64,000 bases of DNA from JAIQFV01 sp041494885. GTDB lineage: Bacteria > Acidobacteriota > Terriglobia > JAIQFV01. Where the stretch lies: the NCBI GenBank assembly GCA_041494885.1, contig JBGQBO010000014.1, forward strand, positions 1 to 64,000, read 5' to 3'. The position numbers and the translations under genes were made by a program. Each line of letters opens with the position of its first letter. The first letter of the stretch is position 1. Of this stretch, positions 1 to 9,605 are shown piece after piece. Below the pieces are notes generated by a model. It was not told the origin of the DNA, searched no databases, and saw only the letters and a program-made list of their open reading frames with translations.

Positions 1-558
1 AACCACAAAAAGGCGCTCCTTGTCAACTCAGCACCACGACACTGCTCCACAGACCGTTGACATAGCTTAGAACCGAGATTAAACCGGTTATTCGGTCAGG
101 TGGTGAGAAATCCGGGCTAGTGTGATAAAAGAAACTTAACGAAAATTTGTCTTTTTCGAAAATCCTTGCGGTTTTTGCCATCAGTTCTGCCTCGGACGAA
201 ATCGATCTTTTGTGACTCAAATCACCCATTGAAAACGGATGGTATATACAATGCGTTGTGTAAGGTGGTGATGGAACGCGACGATATTGAGTGTTTCAGA
301 ATAAGAATATCCACCTGAAATATCGTTCTGCGAGAAAAGAAATCCCCCTTAAGAAACAGGCTATGGGAAGGCAGAGTCGCTGGTTATGGATGATGATGTG
401 CAATTCAGGCAACCGAATTCGTCGATGTTTGACGCTCATTTTGATGTTCATTCTCGTCCAACCGAGGACAAGACAATCCGTATGAGGAGCTTTGAGCACC
501 GTAACCCAGGAGATTCCGAAAACTTGTCCGCACAGGACCTCCCAAACTTTGATATTTA
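1..558. other. Intergenic stretch with no supported gene
   Basis: Several overlapping short ORFs occur on both strands, but none has a convincing ribosome binding site, recognisable motif or protein-like composition. I see no RNA gene or strong terminator. The left edge may cut a neighbouring transcription unit. Confidence 0.5.
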
Positions 559-588
559 ATGCGCGCGAGTCCAAACAAAAGAGAAAAT

Positions 589-783
589 ATGATCAATCAC
601 TACTACGAAGTGCAGGTTGAGTGTTACAACTCCAAAGGAGAGATCTATTTAGCTGAGACCTATCGATACTCGAAGCGTCTCTCCGCCCTGCAGAAACTAA
701 GTGCCTTAAAACGGCGCCACCCGTCGTCTGAAGTGATCTTGATTAAAAAGTGTTTTACGATCCCCAACGCCAGTTTTGCGTAA
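589..783 (+). CDS. Possible small hypothetical protein (64 aa)
   Basis: The frame is open from 559, but the ATG at 589 follows a purine-rich stretch (AAGAGAAAAT) and is the better start. The product has an N-terminal part that would suit beta strands (MINHYYEVQVECY) followed by a basic, helix-like part rich in Lys, Arg and Leu. I do not recognise a family. It stands alone upstream of the tRNA gene with no operon partner. Composition is protein-like, but with so few residues it could be chance. Confidence 0.35.
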   Translation: MINHYYEVQVECYNSKGEIYLAETYRYSKRLSALQKLSALKRRHPSSEVILIKKCFTIPNASFA

Positions 784-1145
784 GCAAAAATGATGGTGGG
801 GAGAGCGGATGACACCCACGCCTGTTTCGGGCTGAACCACACTAGCAGTATCCTTCGATACCGGTCCGACCCGTCCCTTCGAGCGAACCCTGCAAGTTAC
901 TTTTCCACTTGAATTTATCAATATTCTGTTGTTTAATCCCCTTCTGCCGGATCCCTCTGGATTCCCGCTCATTTTCATGCCTCATGGAAGAGGATCAGCA
1001 ACGATCGGCGTGATTGCTGGGTCTCGAAAATACTACACGTGATGCTTGTAATATGCTCCAAACCCATTGACTTGCAGGGTGGTTTGAGTTGATCCGGCCG
1101 AGGGAAGCGGCGGGATTTACCGGTAGCGCTAAGTCCTCACAACGA
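784..1145. other. Intergenic stretch upstream of tRNA-Leu
   Basis: No supported gene. It must contain the tRNA promoter, but no pair of -35/-10 boxes with good spacing is evident. Confidence 0.5.
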
Positions 1146-1230
1146 GGGCAAGTGGCGGAATTGGCAGACGCGCGGGACTTAGGATCCCGTTCCTTTCGGA
1201 GTGAGGGTTCAACTCCCTCCTTGCCCACCA
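1146..1230 (+). tRNA. tRNA-Leu (anticodon UAG)
   Basis: The acceptor stem GGGCAAG (1146-1152) pairs perfectly with CTTGCCC (1220-1226), followed by discriminator A and an encoded CCA (1228-1230). The D arm carries the TGGCGGAATTGGCAGACGC pattern of tRNA-Leu. The anticodon arm is CGGGA-CTTAGGA-TCCCG, so the anticodon is TAG, reading CUA. A long variable arm lies between the anticodon arm and the T arm (GAGGGTTCAACTCCCTC), as expected for a class II tRNA. No other tRNA is adjacent. Confidence 0.96.
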
Positions 1231-1442
1231 CAGAGCGACGAGCGCGTTTGAGTTAATGATCGATGTATGGAGGCTTCAGTTTTCCAAAGCTACGGGTTAC
1301 TCACGACCGCTTGGAATCCTATTGACAGTTCATTCACGCATTTCAGAAACCTGTCATATAAATCTAATCTTGGCCGCGAGCGGTTCTCACCTTCTGAGGA
1401 GGATCGAATCTTGAGAAGGCCTGGTCACGCGAAAGGATCCTG

Positions 1443-2768
1443 GTGAAATCGGTTCTGATTGAAAAAGAAGGCTGCAAGAGAGAGCTGGACATTGAGATTC
1501 CTCCCGAGGACTGGAAAAAACAGGCCGAGGAAGTGGCTCACGAGTTTGCGAAAATGGCACATGTCCCAGGCTTCCGTCCTGGCCATGTCCCTGTAGGGGT
1601 CGTCAAGCAGCGATTTCGACATGAGATACGCTCGGAGCTTTTGAAAAAGCTCCTTCCCCGCGTGATTGGGGAGGCCGCTTCCGAGCAGAACGTCACCCTC
1701 ATCACTCAGCCTGAGGTAAACGACTTGGTCCTGGAGGAGGAGAAGCCTCTTACCTTCAAGGCGCAATTCGAAGTGCTTCCCACAATCGAGATTTCTGATT
1801 ACAAGGGACTTAATGCGGAAGAAGAGACCATCTCGGTTTCTGCTGAGGAGATCGAGCATACTCTTAGTGATTTGCGGGAAAAATCAGCAGAATTCATCCT
1901 TGTCAATGATCGCCCTGTTCAAAGTGGAGATTATGCGGTGTTGAATTTCACTGCATACCCCACCCGGAAATCTGATGATTCTCCCGAAAAACCCTTTGAA
2001 GCGAAGGATCTCTTGGTTGAGATTGGCGGCAGCCAAACATTAAAGGAGTTTTCCGAGAACCTGCTTGGAAAATCGGCGGGCGAGGAAGCCCATTTTAAGG
2101 TCGAATACCCAGAGGACTTTTCCGACCGTCGTCTGGCAGGCCGACGAGTATCCTATCAGGTCAAGGTCGAGTCCATTAAGACAAAATCGCTGCCCGAACT
2201 TAGCGACGACTTGGCGAAGACGCTTGGAGAGTTTGATACCCTGGCTGAACTCAAAGATAAAATCAGGAAGGACATTGAGGAAGGTAAGAAGCATCGGGCA
2301 AAGAACCGTACCCTCGAAACCCTGGTCAATCAGATTATTGAGAAGAACCCGTTCCCCATCCCCGACGCCCTCGTGGAGACTCAGATCGATTCGCGATTGC
2401 AGGGGATAATCCGCTCCATGTACCAACAAGGGGTTGATCCCCGGGGGCTGTCCATCGAATGGGAAAAACTAAGGGAAGACAATCGGGAATCCGCCATCCG
2501 CGATGTCAAGGTGACTTTTATTCTCGAGCACATCGCCAAGAAGGAGAATATTTCCGTCAATGAAGAGGAGTTGGATGCTGAGGTGACCAAAATGGTGGAA
2601 CGGAGTCAGGAGTCATTCTCATCGGTCAAGCAGCACTTGACAAAGGATGGATCGCTGGATAAACTTCGTTCTCAGTTGACAAACCGAAAAGTTCTAAACT
2701 TCCTTTACGAGAATGCCGATATAGTCTCTGGCCCCACGCAACTAGACAAACAAGACACCACATCTTAG
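1443..2768 (+). CDS. tig: Trigger factor, ribosome-associated chaperone
   Basis: This 441-residue protein has the length and architecture of trigger factor: an N-terminal ribosome-binding domain, a central FKBP-like PPIase domain (about residues 155-240) and a helical C-terminal chaperone domain. It binds L23 at the ribosome exit tunnel and shelters nascent chains. The ribosome-docking loop reads GFRPGHVP (residues 43-50), whereas the usual signature is GFRxGKxP. The GTG start at 1443 is preceded by AAAGGA at good spacing. It opens a plus-strand block of clpP, clpX and lon, an arrangement common across bacteria, and clpP begins 45 bp after its stop. Confidence 0.96.
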   Translation: MKSVLIEKEGCKRELDIEIPPEDWKKQAEEVAHEFAKMAHVPGFRPGHVPVGVVKQRFRHEIRSELLKKLLPRVIGEAASEQNVTLITQPEVNDLVLEEEKPLTFKAQFEVLPTIEISDYKGLNAEEETISVSAEEIEHTLSDLREKSAEFILVNDRPVQSGDYAVLNFTAYPTRKSDDSPEKPFEAKDLLVEIGGSQTLKEFSENLLGKSAGEEAHFKVEYPEDFSDRRLAGRRVSYQVKVESIKTKSLPELSDDLAKTLGEFDTLAELKDKIRKDIEEGKKHRAKNRTLETLVNQIIEKNPFPIPDALVETQIDSRLQGIIRSMYQQGVDPRGLSIEWEKLREDNRESAIRDVKVTFILEHIAKKENISVNEEELDAEVTKMVERSQESFSSVKQHLTKDGSLDKLRSQLTNRKVLNFLYENADIVSGPTQLDKQDTTS

Positions 2769-2812
2769 TATTTGAAGCTGGAACAAATCAGCATATTGGA
2801 ATAAGGGCAAAA

Positions 2813-3397
2813 ATGACATTGATACCGATGGTGGTCGAGCAGACAAGTCGAGGCGAAAGGGCCTACGATATCTATTCCCGGCTCCTGAGGGATAGCATTA
2901 TCATGATCGGTTCTCCCATTGACGACAACGTGGCCAACCTGGTCATTGCCCAGCTGCTCTTTTTGGAATCCGAAGATCCCGATAAAGACATCTCCATTTA
3001 CATTAACAGCCCCGGCGGCGTGATCACAGCCGGTTTGGCGATTTACGACACCATGCAATTTGTGAAACCCGACATTACAACCTATTGTCTAGGTCAAGCG
3101 GCTTCGATGGGGGCCCTGCTGTTGTGTGCGGGTTCACCTGGCAAGCGTTTCGCACTCCCCAACTCACGCATCCTGATCCACCAGCCCTCAGCAGGAGGGA
3201 TCTCCGGGATGGCTTCAGACATTGACATTCAGGCGCGGGAGATCCTCCGAATGCGCGAGATCACCAATGACATCCTGGCGAAACACACGGGACAGCCCCT
3301 GGAGAGAATCCAACGCGATGTGGACCGTGATTTCATTATGACGGCGGCCCAGGCGAAGGAGTATGGTATAATCGATCAAGTGATTAACCAGAGGTAA
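2813..3397 (+). CDS. clpP: ATP-dependent Clp protease proteolytic subunit
   Basis: A 194-residue serine peptidase of family S14, the usual ClpP length. The catalytic triad is visible as Ser98 in GQAASMGA, His123 in ILIHQPSAGG and Asp173 in the DRDFIMTAAQAKEYG segment. ClpP forms the tetradecameric barrel fed with unfolded substrates by ClpX, encoded 27 bp downstream. No propeptide beyond a short N-terminus is apparent. Co-transcription with clpX is very likely. Confidence 0.98.
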   Translation: MTLIPMVVEQTSRGERAYDIYSRLLRDSIIMIGSPIDDNVANLVIAQLLFLESEDPDKDISIYINSPGGVITAGLAIYDTMQFVKPDITTYCLGQAASMGALLLCAGSPGKRFALPNSRILIHQPSAGGISGMASDIDIQAREILRMREITNDILAKHTGQPLERIQRDVDRDFIMTAAQAKEYGIIDQVINQR

Positions 3398-3424
3398 TCC
3401 CCTGAAAAGAAAGGGAGTGTAGGA

Positions 3425-4672
3425 GTGAGGCGGACCGACAATGATGAAGTTTTGAGATGTTCGTTCTGTTTCAAGACCCAGGACAAAGCGCGCAAGCTCA
3501 TTTCTTCCCCCAACGAGTTCCCTCGTGCCTTCATCTGTGACGAGTGTATTGCTGTGTGCAACAGCATCCTCGAGGATGACCGGACCGAACAGGCTCAGTC
3601 GGGCCAGAAGAAGCTTCCCAAGCCGAGCGAGGTTCATGAATTTCTCAACCTCTATGTCATCGGCCAGGAAAAAACGAAGAAGAAGCTGGCTGTGGCAGTT
3701 TACAATCACTTTAAACGAATCGAACTCGCCAAATTCCGCTCCGACGTGGAATTGACAAAGTCAAACATCCTGCTGATTGGGCCAACAGGCACGGGAAAGA
3801 CTCTCCTAGCTCAAACCCTGGCCCGCATGCTGGATGTCCCGTTCGCCATCGTCGACGCAACCACCCTGACCGAAGCCGGATACGTCGGGGAAGATGTTGA
3901 GAACATCATTTTGAAGTTGCTTCAAGCCGCGAATTACGATGTTGCACGCGCGCAGCAAGGCATCATCTACATTGACGAAATCGATAAAATCTGCCGCAAG
4001 GATGAGAACCCTTCCATCACCCGTGATGTTTCCGGGGAAGGAGTCCAACAAGCGCTGCTTAAGATCCTGGAGGGAACGGTCGCCAATGTCCCTCCGCAAG
4101 GCGGGCGGAAACATCCGCACCAGGAATTTACGCAGGTGGATACAACCAATATCCTCTTCATTTGCGGCGGGGCATTTGTAGGGCTCGAAAAGGTGATCGA
4201 GCGCCGCCTCGGACGGAAGGCTCTGGGGTTCCATGCGCAACAGCCGTCTCCCGCAGACCTCCGGAACACAGCCATTCTGGAGAAGGCCCAGCCCGAGGAT
4301 TTGATCAAGTTTGGATTCATCCCTGAGTTTGTCGGCCGCTTGCCGGTCGTGGGGACACTTCACGGATTGGACGTTAAGGCCTTGATCGAGATTTTGACGG
4401 AACCCAAGAACGCCTTGATCCGTCAATACCAGAAGCTCTTTGAATACGAGAACGTCAAGCTGTTGTTTCAGCCCGAGGCCATTGAAACAGTGGCCGCCCA
4501 AGCCTTCGAACGGAAGGTCGGCGCCCGAGGGTTGCGGGTGATCCTCGAGGACCTGATGCTTGACCTCATGTACCACATCCCTTCTCAGCGCAAGGTACGG
4601 GAGTTTGTCGTCACCAAGCAAATGGTTGAGGCGCAGGAGATCTCGGCAAACCTCCTGGAGAAGGCCGGATAA
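3425..4672 (+). CDS. clpX: ATP-dependent Clp protease ATP-binding subunit ClpX
   Basis: A 415-residue AAA+ unfoldase. An N-terminal zinc-binding domain has Cys12, Cys15, Cys38 and Cys41. Walker A GPTGTGKT lies at 119-126, Walker B at IIYIDEID (about 180-187), the pore loop at GYVGEDVE, and an RKH loop at GGRKHPHQEF. It recognises tagged substrates and threads them into ClpP. The start is GTG at 3425, immediately after an AGGGAGTGTAGGA purine-rich stretch. The gene lies between clpP and lon on the same strand. Confidence 0.98.
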   Translation: MRRTDNDEVLRCSFCFKTQDKARKLISSPNEFPRAFICDECIAVCNSILEDDRTEQAQSGQKKLPKPSEVHEFLNLYVIGQEKTKKKLAVAVYNHFKRIELAKFRSDVELTKSNILLIGPTGTGKTLLAQTLARMLDVPFAIVDATTLTEAGYVGEDVENIILKLLQAANYDVARAQQGIIYIDEIDKICRKDENPSITRDVSGEGVQQALLKILEGTVANVPPQGGRKHPHQEFTQVDTTNILFICGGAFVGLEKVIERRLGRKALGFHAQQPSPADLRNTAILEKAQPEDLIKFGFIPEFVGRLPVVGTLHGLDVKALIEILTEPKNALIRQYQKLFEYENVKLLFQPEAIETVAAQAFERKVGARGLRVILEDLMLDLMYHIPSQRKVREFVVTKQMVEAQEISANLLEKAG

Positions 4673-4737
4673 GTCCCGGGACGTGAGTTTTGCTTCCGTG
4701 AAAATCTGCATTAGGGAGAAAGGAAACTATTTCAAGA

Positions 4738-7185
4738 GTGGTTATGTTCAATACCAAAGACAAAGAAGAGACCTTCAAAGTACCCATGATGCCGATTCGC
4801 GACGTGGTGATCTTTCCACACATGTTGATCCCCTTCGTGGTCGGCCGTGAATCCTCCGTTCGAGCGCTCGAAGAAGCGCTCCGCAGAGACAAACGCATTA
4901 TCCTGTCCACCCAGCACGACCCGACGATCGATGAACCCAAGGCCGACGAGATATACAGGGTGGGCACGATCGTCAATATCGTCCAGTCACTCCGTCTCCC
5001 CGATGGGAACGTCAAGGTGTTGGTGGAAGGATTGGAGCGTGCCAAGATTCTGCAATTGGACAACGACGAGGGATTTTATCAGGCCACGGTCAAGCCGATG
5101 GCCGTGAAGATTGCCAATCCGGCGGCCTATGAAAGCGTGATGAACCAGGCCACCTCCCTGTTTGAGCAGTATGTCAAACTCAGCCAGAATCTGAACTACG
5201 AGACCATGATCGCCGCCGTCAAGGTGGACGACCCGCAAAAACTGGCGGATACCATAGCGGCCAACCTCTCCATTCCCATCGAAGAGAAACAGCAGCTGCT
5301 GGAAATCCCCAACCCCATCGATTGTTTGAACCGCATCATTGAGGTCCTCGACATCGAAATCGAGAAACTTCACATGGATCGCACCATCCAGAACCGTGTG
5401 AAGAAGCAGATGGAGAAGGCGCAGAAGGAATATTATCTCAGCGAAAAGATCAAGGCCATCCAGAAGGAACTGGGGCGCAAAGACGAGAAGAGTGAACTGG
5501 AGGACTTGAAGAAACAGATTGAAAACTCGGGCATGCCCAAAGAGGTCGAGAAGAAGGCGCTCGAGGAGCTGAGAAAGCTCGAAATGATGCCCTCCATGTC
5601 GGCTGAATCAACTGTGTCCCGCAATTATCTGGACTGGCTCCTGGCGGTCCCGTGGAAGCGACGGACCAAGGAGATCCGGAACCTTGAGGTGGCAGAGAAG
5701 GTTCTTGCCGAAGATCATTATGGCCTGGAGAAGATTAAAGAGCGGATTGTGGAGTTTCTTGCGGTCCGGCAACTTGTCAAGAATCCGAAGGGCTCGATTC
5801 TTTGCTTTGTGGGCCCTCCCGGTACAGGAAAGACCTCGCTGGGGAAGTCCGTTGCCCGGGCCACAGGACGCAAATTTGTTCGTCTCTCTTTGGGGGGCGT
5901 GCGGGATGAGGCCGAAATCCGCGGCCACCGCCGCACTTACATCGGGGCGCTGCCGGGCCAGATTATCCAGATGATGAGGAAGGCGGGAACCAAGAATCCG
6001 GTTTTCCTGTTGGATGAAGTCGACAAGATGTCGATGGACTTCCGGGGCGACCCTTCGGCCGCCTTGATGGAAGTGCTGGATCCGGAATTGAATCACTCCT
6101 TCGTGGACCATTACCTCGATGTGGAGTACGACCTTTCGCAGGTGTTTTTCATCTGCACAGGCAATGTCACCCATACGATTCCACAACCGTTGCAGGATCG
6201 CATGGAAATTATCCGATTGTCCGGTTACACGGAATATGAAAAGATGGAAATTGCGAAGCGGTTCCTTGTCAAGAAGCAGATGCAACAGGCGGGGCTTAAA
6301 CCAGAACAACTGGAATTCAAGGACGACTCGATCCGCGATATCATTCAGTATTACACTCGGGAAGCCGGGGTGCGCAACCTGGAGCGGGAAATCGGATCCG
6401 TGTGCCGCAAGTTGGCCCGTAAGGTGGTTAAGAAGGAATTCCAGGAACGGCTGGAGATCGCTTCCGGGAACCTGAGTGATTTCCTGGGCGTCCGGAAGTT
6501 CCGAAACCTGAAGTCGGAAGAGAAGAACGAGGTGGGATTGACGACGGGATTGGCATGGACCGAGGTGGGTGGAGAGATTCTGGGTACCGAAGCCACCTTG
6601 ATGCAGGGCAAGGGCAAACTCACCCTGACCGGCAAACTCGGGGACGTGATGCAGGAATCCGCACAAGCCGCCATGAGTTATGTCCGATCGCGGACTGAAT
6701 TGTTCGGCATTCCCAAGGACTTCTATCGTCACTTTGATATCCACATTCACGTTCCGGAAGGTTCCATCCCCAAGGACGGGCCCTCGGCGGGCATTACGAT
6801 GGCAACCACGCTCGTCTCTGTGCTGACGCGCATTCCGGTCCGCCGGGATGTGGCCATGACGGGAGAAATCACACTGCGGGGTAAGGTGTTACCCATCGGC
6901 GGGGTCAAAGAAAAGCTGCTTGCGGCCCATCGTGCCGGCATCAGTACTGTCATCCTGCCGAAGGACAATGAAAAGGATCTCGCCGAGATACCTCCGGAGA
7001 TACAGAAGGCGTTTGAGCTCCACTTCGTCGAAAACATGGACGAAGTCCTGAAGGTCGCCCTGGTGAGTCCGTTAGTCAGCACGGGGCGCCCGACGGACGA
7101 ACCCCTTGAATTGACCGAGGAGTTCAAGCCAACCCTCAAGGAAGAGGTCAATCCCGGCTCCCAACACGACTCAATGACGCACTAA
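4738..7185 (+). CDS. lon: ATP-dependent protease Lon
   Basis: An 815-residue LonA-type protease. It has an N-terminal substrate-recognition domain, a coiled-coil region (about 210-290), an AAA+ module with Walker A GPPGTGKT at 359-366, and a C-terminal protease domain with catalytic Ser683 in KDGPSAGIT and Lys726 in GGVKEKLLAA, forming the Ser-Lys dyad. It degrades misfolded and regulatory proteins. A GTG at 4738 and an ATG at 4744 are both possible starts behind GGGAGAAAGGAAAC. It continues the clpPX transcription direction and precedes engB by 15 bp. The C-terminal tail after the protease domain is short, hydrophilic and probably unstructured. Confidence 0.97.
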   Translation: MVMFNTKDKEETFKVPMMPIRDVVIFPHMLIPFVVGRESSVRALEEALRRDKRIILSTQHDPTIDEPKADEIYRVGTIVNIVQSLRLPDGNVKVLVEGLERAKILQLDNDEGFYQATVKPMAVKIANPAAYESVMNQATSLFEQYVKLSQNLNYETMIAAVKVDDPQKLADTIAANLSIPIEEKQQLLEIPNPIDCLNRIIEVLDIEIEKLHMDRTIQNRVKKQMEKAQKEYYLSEKIKAIQKELGRKDEKSELEDLKKQIENSGMPKEVEKKALEELRKLEMMPSMSAESTVSRNYLDWLLAVPWKRRTKEIRNLEVAEKVLAEDHYGLEKIKERIVEFLAVRQLVKNPKGSILCFVGPPGTGKTSLGKSVARATGRKFVRLSLGGVRDEAEIRGHRRTYIGALPGQIIQMMRKAGTKNPVFLLDEVDKMSMDFRGDPSAALMEVLDPELNHSFVDHYLDVEYDLSQVFFICTGNVTHTIPQPLQDRMEIIRLSGYTEYEKMEIAKRFLVKKQMQQAGLKPEQLEFKDDSIRDIIQYYTREAGVRNLEREIGSVCRKLARKVVKKEFQERLEIASGNLSDFLGVRKFRNLKSEEKNEVGLTTGLAWTEVGGEILGTEATLMQGKGKLTLTGKLGDVMQESAQAAMSYVRSRTELFGIPKDFYRHFDIHIHVPEGSIPKDGPSAGITMATTLVSVLTRIPVRRDVAMTGEITLRGKVLPIGGVKEKLLAAHRAGISTVILPKDNEKDLAEIPPEIQKAFELHFVENMDEVLKVALVSPLVSTGRPTDEPLELTEEFKPTLKEEVNPGSQHDSMTH

Positions 7186-7200
7186 GAAAATCTCTGCCCA

Positions 7201-7776
7201 TTGATTAAAGTTACCGGCCGATTTTTGAAGAGTGTTGCGCGGCTGAGCGATTCCCCGCGCGACCGACTGCCCGAGATTGCCTTTCTGGGGCGGTCCAACG
7301 TGGGCAAGTCCAGTCTGATCAACAGCCTCCTGGGAATCAGACTGGCACGGACAAGCTCCACGCCTGGACGCACCCAGTTGATCAACTATTACGTGGTGAA
7401 TCAGAAGTTCTACTTTGTCGATTGCCCTGGCTACGGTTTTGCAAAGGTTCCCGAGGAAGTCCGACAGCGGTGGCATCGTCTCATGGAGGAATACCTAGAA
7501 TCGCGAGAGCCTTTGAGATTGAACGTGCTGCTGCTCGACAGTCGTGTGGCTCCCACGCCCCTCGATGAACAAATGCTCGAGTGGCTCATGGCCTACCAGA
7601 AACCGCTCACCCTGGTGCTGACCAAGACTGACAAACTCTCATCAAACGAATTGCGTGAGGCGCACAGGCGGCTGCAAAGGTGGACCCGGAACTCATCATT
7701 AATTGACTATTCCACAATCAAACACATTGGACGTCGCGAGTTGTGGCGGGAAATCCTGAACGTCCTGCCCTCGTAG
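7201..7776 (+). CDS. engB: Ribosome biogenesis GTP-binding protein EngB/YsxC
   Basis: A 191-residue TRAFAC GTPase. G1 is GRSNVGKS (30-37), G2 lies in TSSTPGRTQ, G3 is DCPGYG (74-79) and G4 is TKTD (141-144). EngB family members act in large ribosomal subunit assembly. No ATG or GTG precedes the conserved N-terminal region, so the TTG at 7201 is the likely start, although no strong Shine-Dalgarno is visible. It may be translated by coupling from lon, whose stop lies 15 bp upstream. A lon-engB neighbourhood also occurs in Firmicutes. Confidence 0.93.
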   Translation: MIKVTGRFLKSVARLSDSPRDRLPEIAFLGRSNVGKSSLINSLLGIRLARTSSTPGRTQLINYYVVNQKFYFVDCPGYGFAKVPEEVRQRWHRLMEEYLESREPLRLNVLLLDSRVAPTPLDEQMLEWLMAYQKPLTLVLTKTDKLSSNELREAHRRLQRWTRNSSLIDYSTIKHIGRRELWREILNVLPS

Positions 7777-7975
7777 TGGCGTTTCCCTGCGGCCCGGTAT
7801 TGAATCATCATCCATTTCAAGACGGTTTTCAATGCGTCGCGGGCTGCATCGGCCGCCAACAGTCATGGCTCACCCCGGCCGTAAGCCTGAAGAGAAATCA
7901 TTAGGTGAGTCAAACCGGACGCCATCCACATTCCATTCATTAACTACCATGGATCAAAATCAAATTGGAGAAGTT

Positions 7976-9226
7976 ATGGACATATCAGAACTGAAAGAAA
8001 TGAATATCACCAACCTGATGCAAATCGCCAAAGATCTCGGGGTGGTGGGTGCCTCCACCATGCGGAAGCAGGAGCTGATTTTCAAGATCCTGCAGGCCCA
8101 GACTGAGAAAAACGGGCTCATTTTCTCGGAAGGGGTGCTTGAGACTTTGCCCGATGGATTCGGATTCCTCCGTGCGCCCGATTACAACTACCTGCCCGGC
8201 CCGGATGACATCTATGTTTCCCCCTCCCAGATCCGCAAATTTGATCTGCGCACCGGCGACACGATCTCCGGACAAATCCGTCCGCCCAAGGACGGGGAAC
8301 GCTATTTCGCGTTAATCAAGGTTGAAGCGGTCAACTTTGAACCCCCCGATGAAGCCCGGCAGAAGATCTTCTTTGACAACCTGACGCCTCTGTATCCCAA
8401 CGAGCGCATTAAGCTCGAGACGGTGTCTGACAACATCTCCGCCCGGGTGCTCGATCTGCTCACACCTATCGGCAAAGGACAGCGGGGTTTGATTGTGGCA
8501 CCTCCACGTACGGGAAAAACGATGCTGCTGCAAACCATCGCCAATTCGGTGACGACGAATCATCCCGAAATCACGTTGATCGTCCTTTTGATCGATGAGC
8601 GACCGGAAGAAGTCACCGACATGCAGCGCACGGTGCAAGGGGAAGTCGTTAGTTCAACCTTTGATGAGCCGGCCACGCGACATGTACAGGTGGCTGAAAT
8701 GGTGATTGAGAAAGCCAAGCGGCTCGTCGAACACAAGCGCGATGTCGTCATCCTTCTCGATTCCATCACGCGCCTGGCCCGCGCCTACAACACTATCGTC
8801 CCCCCCTCCGGCAAGGTCCTCTCGGGTGGCGTTGACTCCAATGCGCTACAGCGTCCCAAGCGGTTCTTCGGGGCGGCGAGAAACATCGAGGAAGGCGGGT
8901 CGCTAACCATTATCGCGACCGCGCTCATCGATACCGGAAGCCGCATGGATGATGTTATTTTCGAGGAATTCAAAGGCACCGGCAACATGGAGATCAACCT
9001 CGATCGCAAACTCGTCGACAAGCGGGTTTTCCCGGCCATCGACATCAACCGGAGCGCCACCCGCAAGGAAGAACTCCTCCTGCCTAAGGACGAACTCAAC
9101 CGCATCTGGGTGCTGCGAAAGGTGCTGAGTCCCCTCTCCGTGACTGAATCCATGGAGTTGTTGATTGAACGCCTGTCGAAAAAGAAGAGCAATGGTGAAT
9201 TTCTTGCCTCGATGAGCCAGGGATAA
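7976..9226 (+). CDS. rho: Transcription termination factor Rho
   Basis: From the ATG at 7976, preceded by GGAG with a 5-nt gap, the product is 416 residues, close to E. coli Rho (419). It has an N-terminal helical Rho_N domain (MDISELKEMNITNLMQIAKD), a cold-shock-like RNA-binding fold with GFGFLR at 61-66, and a RecA-type ATPase core with Walker A APPRTGKT at 175-182 and Walker B VVILLDSITR. It forms the hexameric RNA translocase that ends transcription. The frame is open upstream to 7832, and another ATG lies at 7949, but neither fits the conserved N-terminus as well. About 200 bp of leader separate it from engB, so it may have its own promoter. Confidence 0.97.
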   Translation: MDISELKEMNITNLMQIAKDLGVVGASTMRKQELIFKILQAQTEKNGLIFSEGVLETLPDGFGFLRAPDYNYLPGPDDIYVSPSQIRKFDLRTGDTISGQIRPPKDGERYFALIKVEAVNFEPPDEARQKIFFDNLTPLYPNERIKLETVSDNISARVLDLLTPIGKGQRGLIVAPPRTGKTMLLQTIANSVTTNHPEITLIVLLIDERPEEVTDMQRTVQGEVVSSTFDEPATRHVQVAEMVIEKAKRLVEHKRDVVILLDSITRLARAYNTIVPPSGKVLSGGVDSNALQRPKRFFGAARNIEEGGSLTIIATALIDTGSRMDDVIFEEFKGTGNMEINLDRKLVDKRVFPAIDINRSATRKEELLLPKDELNRIWVLRKVLSPLSVTESMELLIERLSKKKSNGEFLASMSQG

Positions 9227-9605
9227 GTTTGGGGCCCCCAGGCTGCCCAGCCCTTACCTCGCGGTTCGAATCAACCCTCCTCCAAGCTGCACCTTCTTGT
9301 CCCTTAGACAAAAAGCGGCACTTCTAGAGCCCTTGAAGCGTCTAAAGCGGTGTGTGTTCTCATGCTGTGGGGAAACCGGGCTGCCGCCCGTTGAACCATC
9401 CCGTGGGGACGATGGCCGTCCCAAGGCTTTGTCCGCGTCAATCAGGCACCGTAGAGAGACTGTCCCGGGCAAAGGCAGCGCGACTCCCTCTTCAGAAACT
9501 TCCGGGCATCGATGCCCGTATTGTCTCTTAGGAAGACGTTATCCTAAAATGGGGTTGGCGGAGGATATCGACTCGAAGTGCTCTTCGCCCTTTGCTATCA
9601 AGACA
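9227..9605. other. Palindrome-rich intergenic segment after rho
   Basis: The downstream frame stays open here, but the sequence does not look coding. Two GC-rich inverted repeats stand out: CGGGC-TGCC-GCCCG at 9377-9390 and a perfect 16-bp palindrome, CGGGCATCGATGCCCG, at 9503-9518. No T-run follows either, so they are not typical intrinsic terminators. Their flavour resembles the hairpin cluster near 23.8 kb. Confidence 0.45.

Noticed and set aside
1322..1362. TTGACA followed by TATAAA upstream of tig
   Set aside because: The boxes are 29 bp apart, too far for a sigma-70 promoter, and no -10 box sits at 16-18 bp.
3364..3372. TATAAT inside the end of clpP
   Set aside because: Lies within the coding sequence with no -35 box; the clpX start is close enough for co-transcription.
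3806..4711. 301-codon minus-strand frame inside clpX
   Set aside because: Antisense shadow of clpX.
5608..6750. 380-codon minus-strand frame inside lon
   Set aside because: Antisense to a certain gene; its length reflects the codon bias of lon and it has no recognisable domain.
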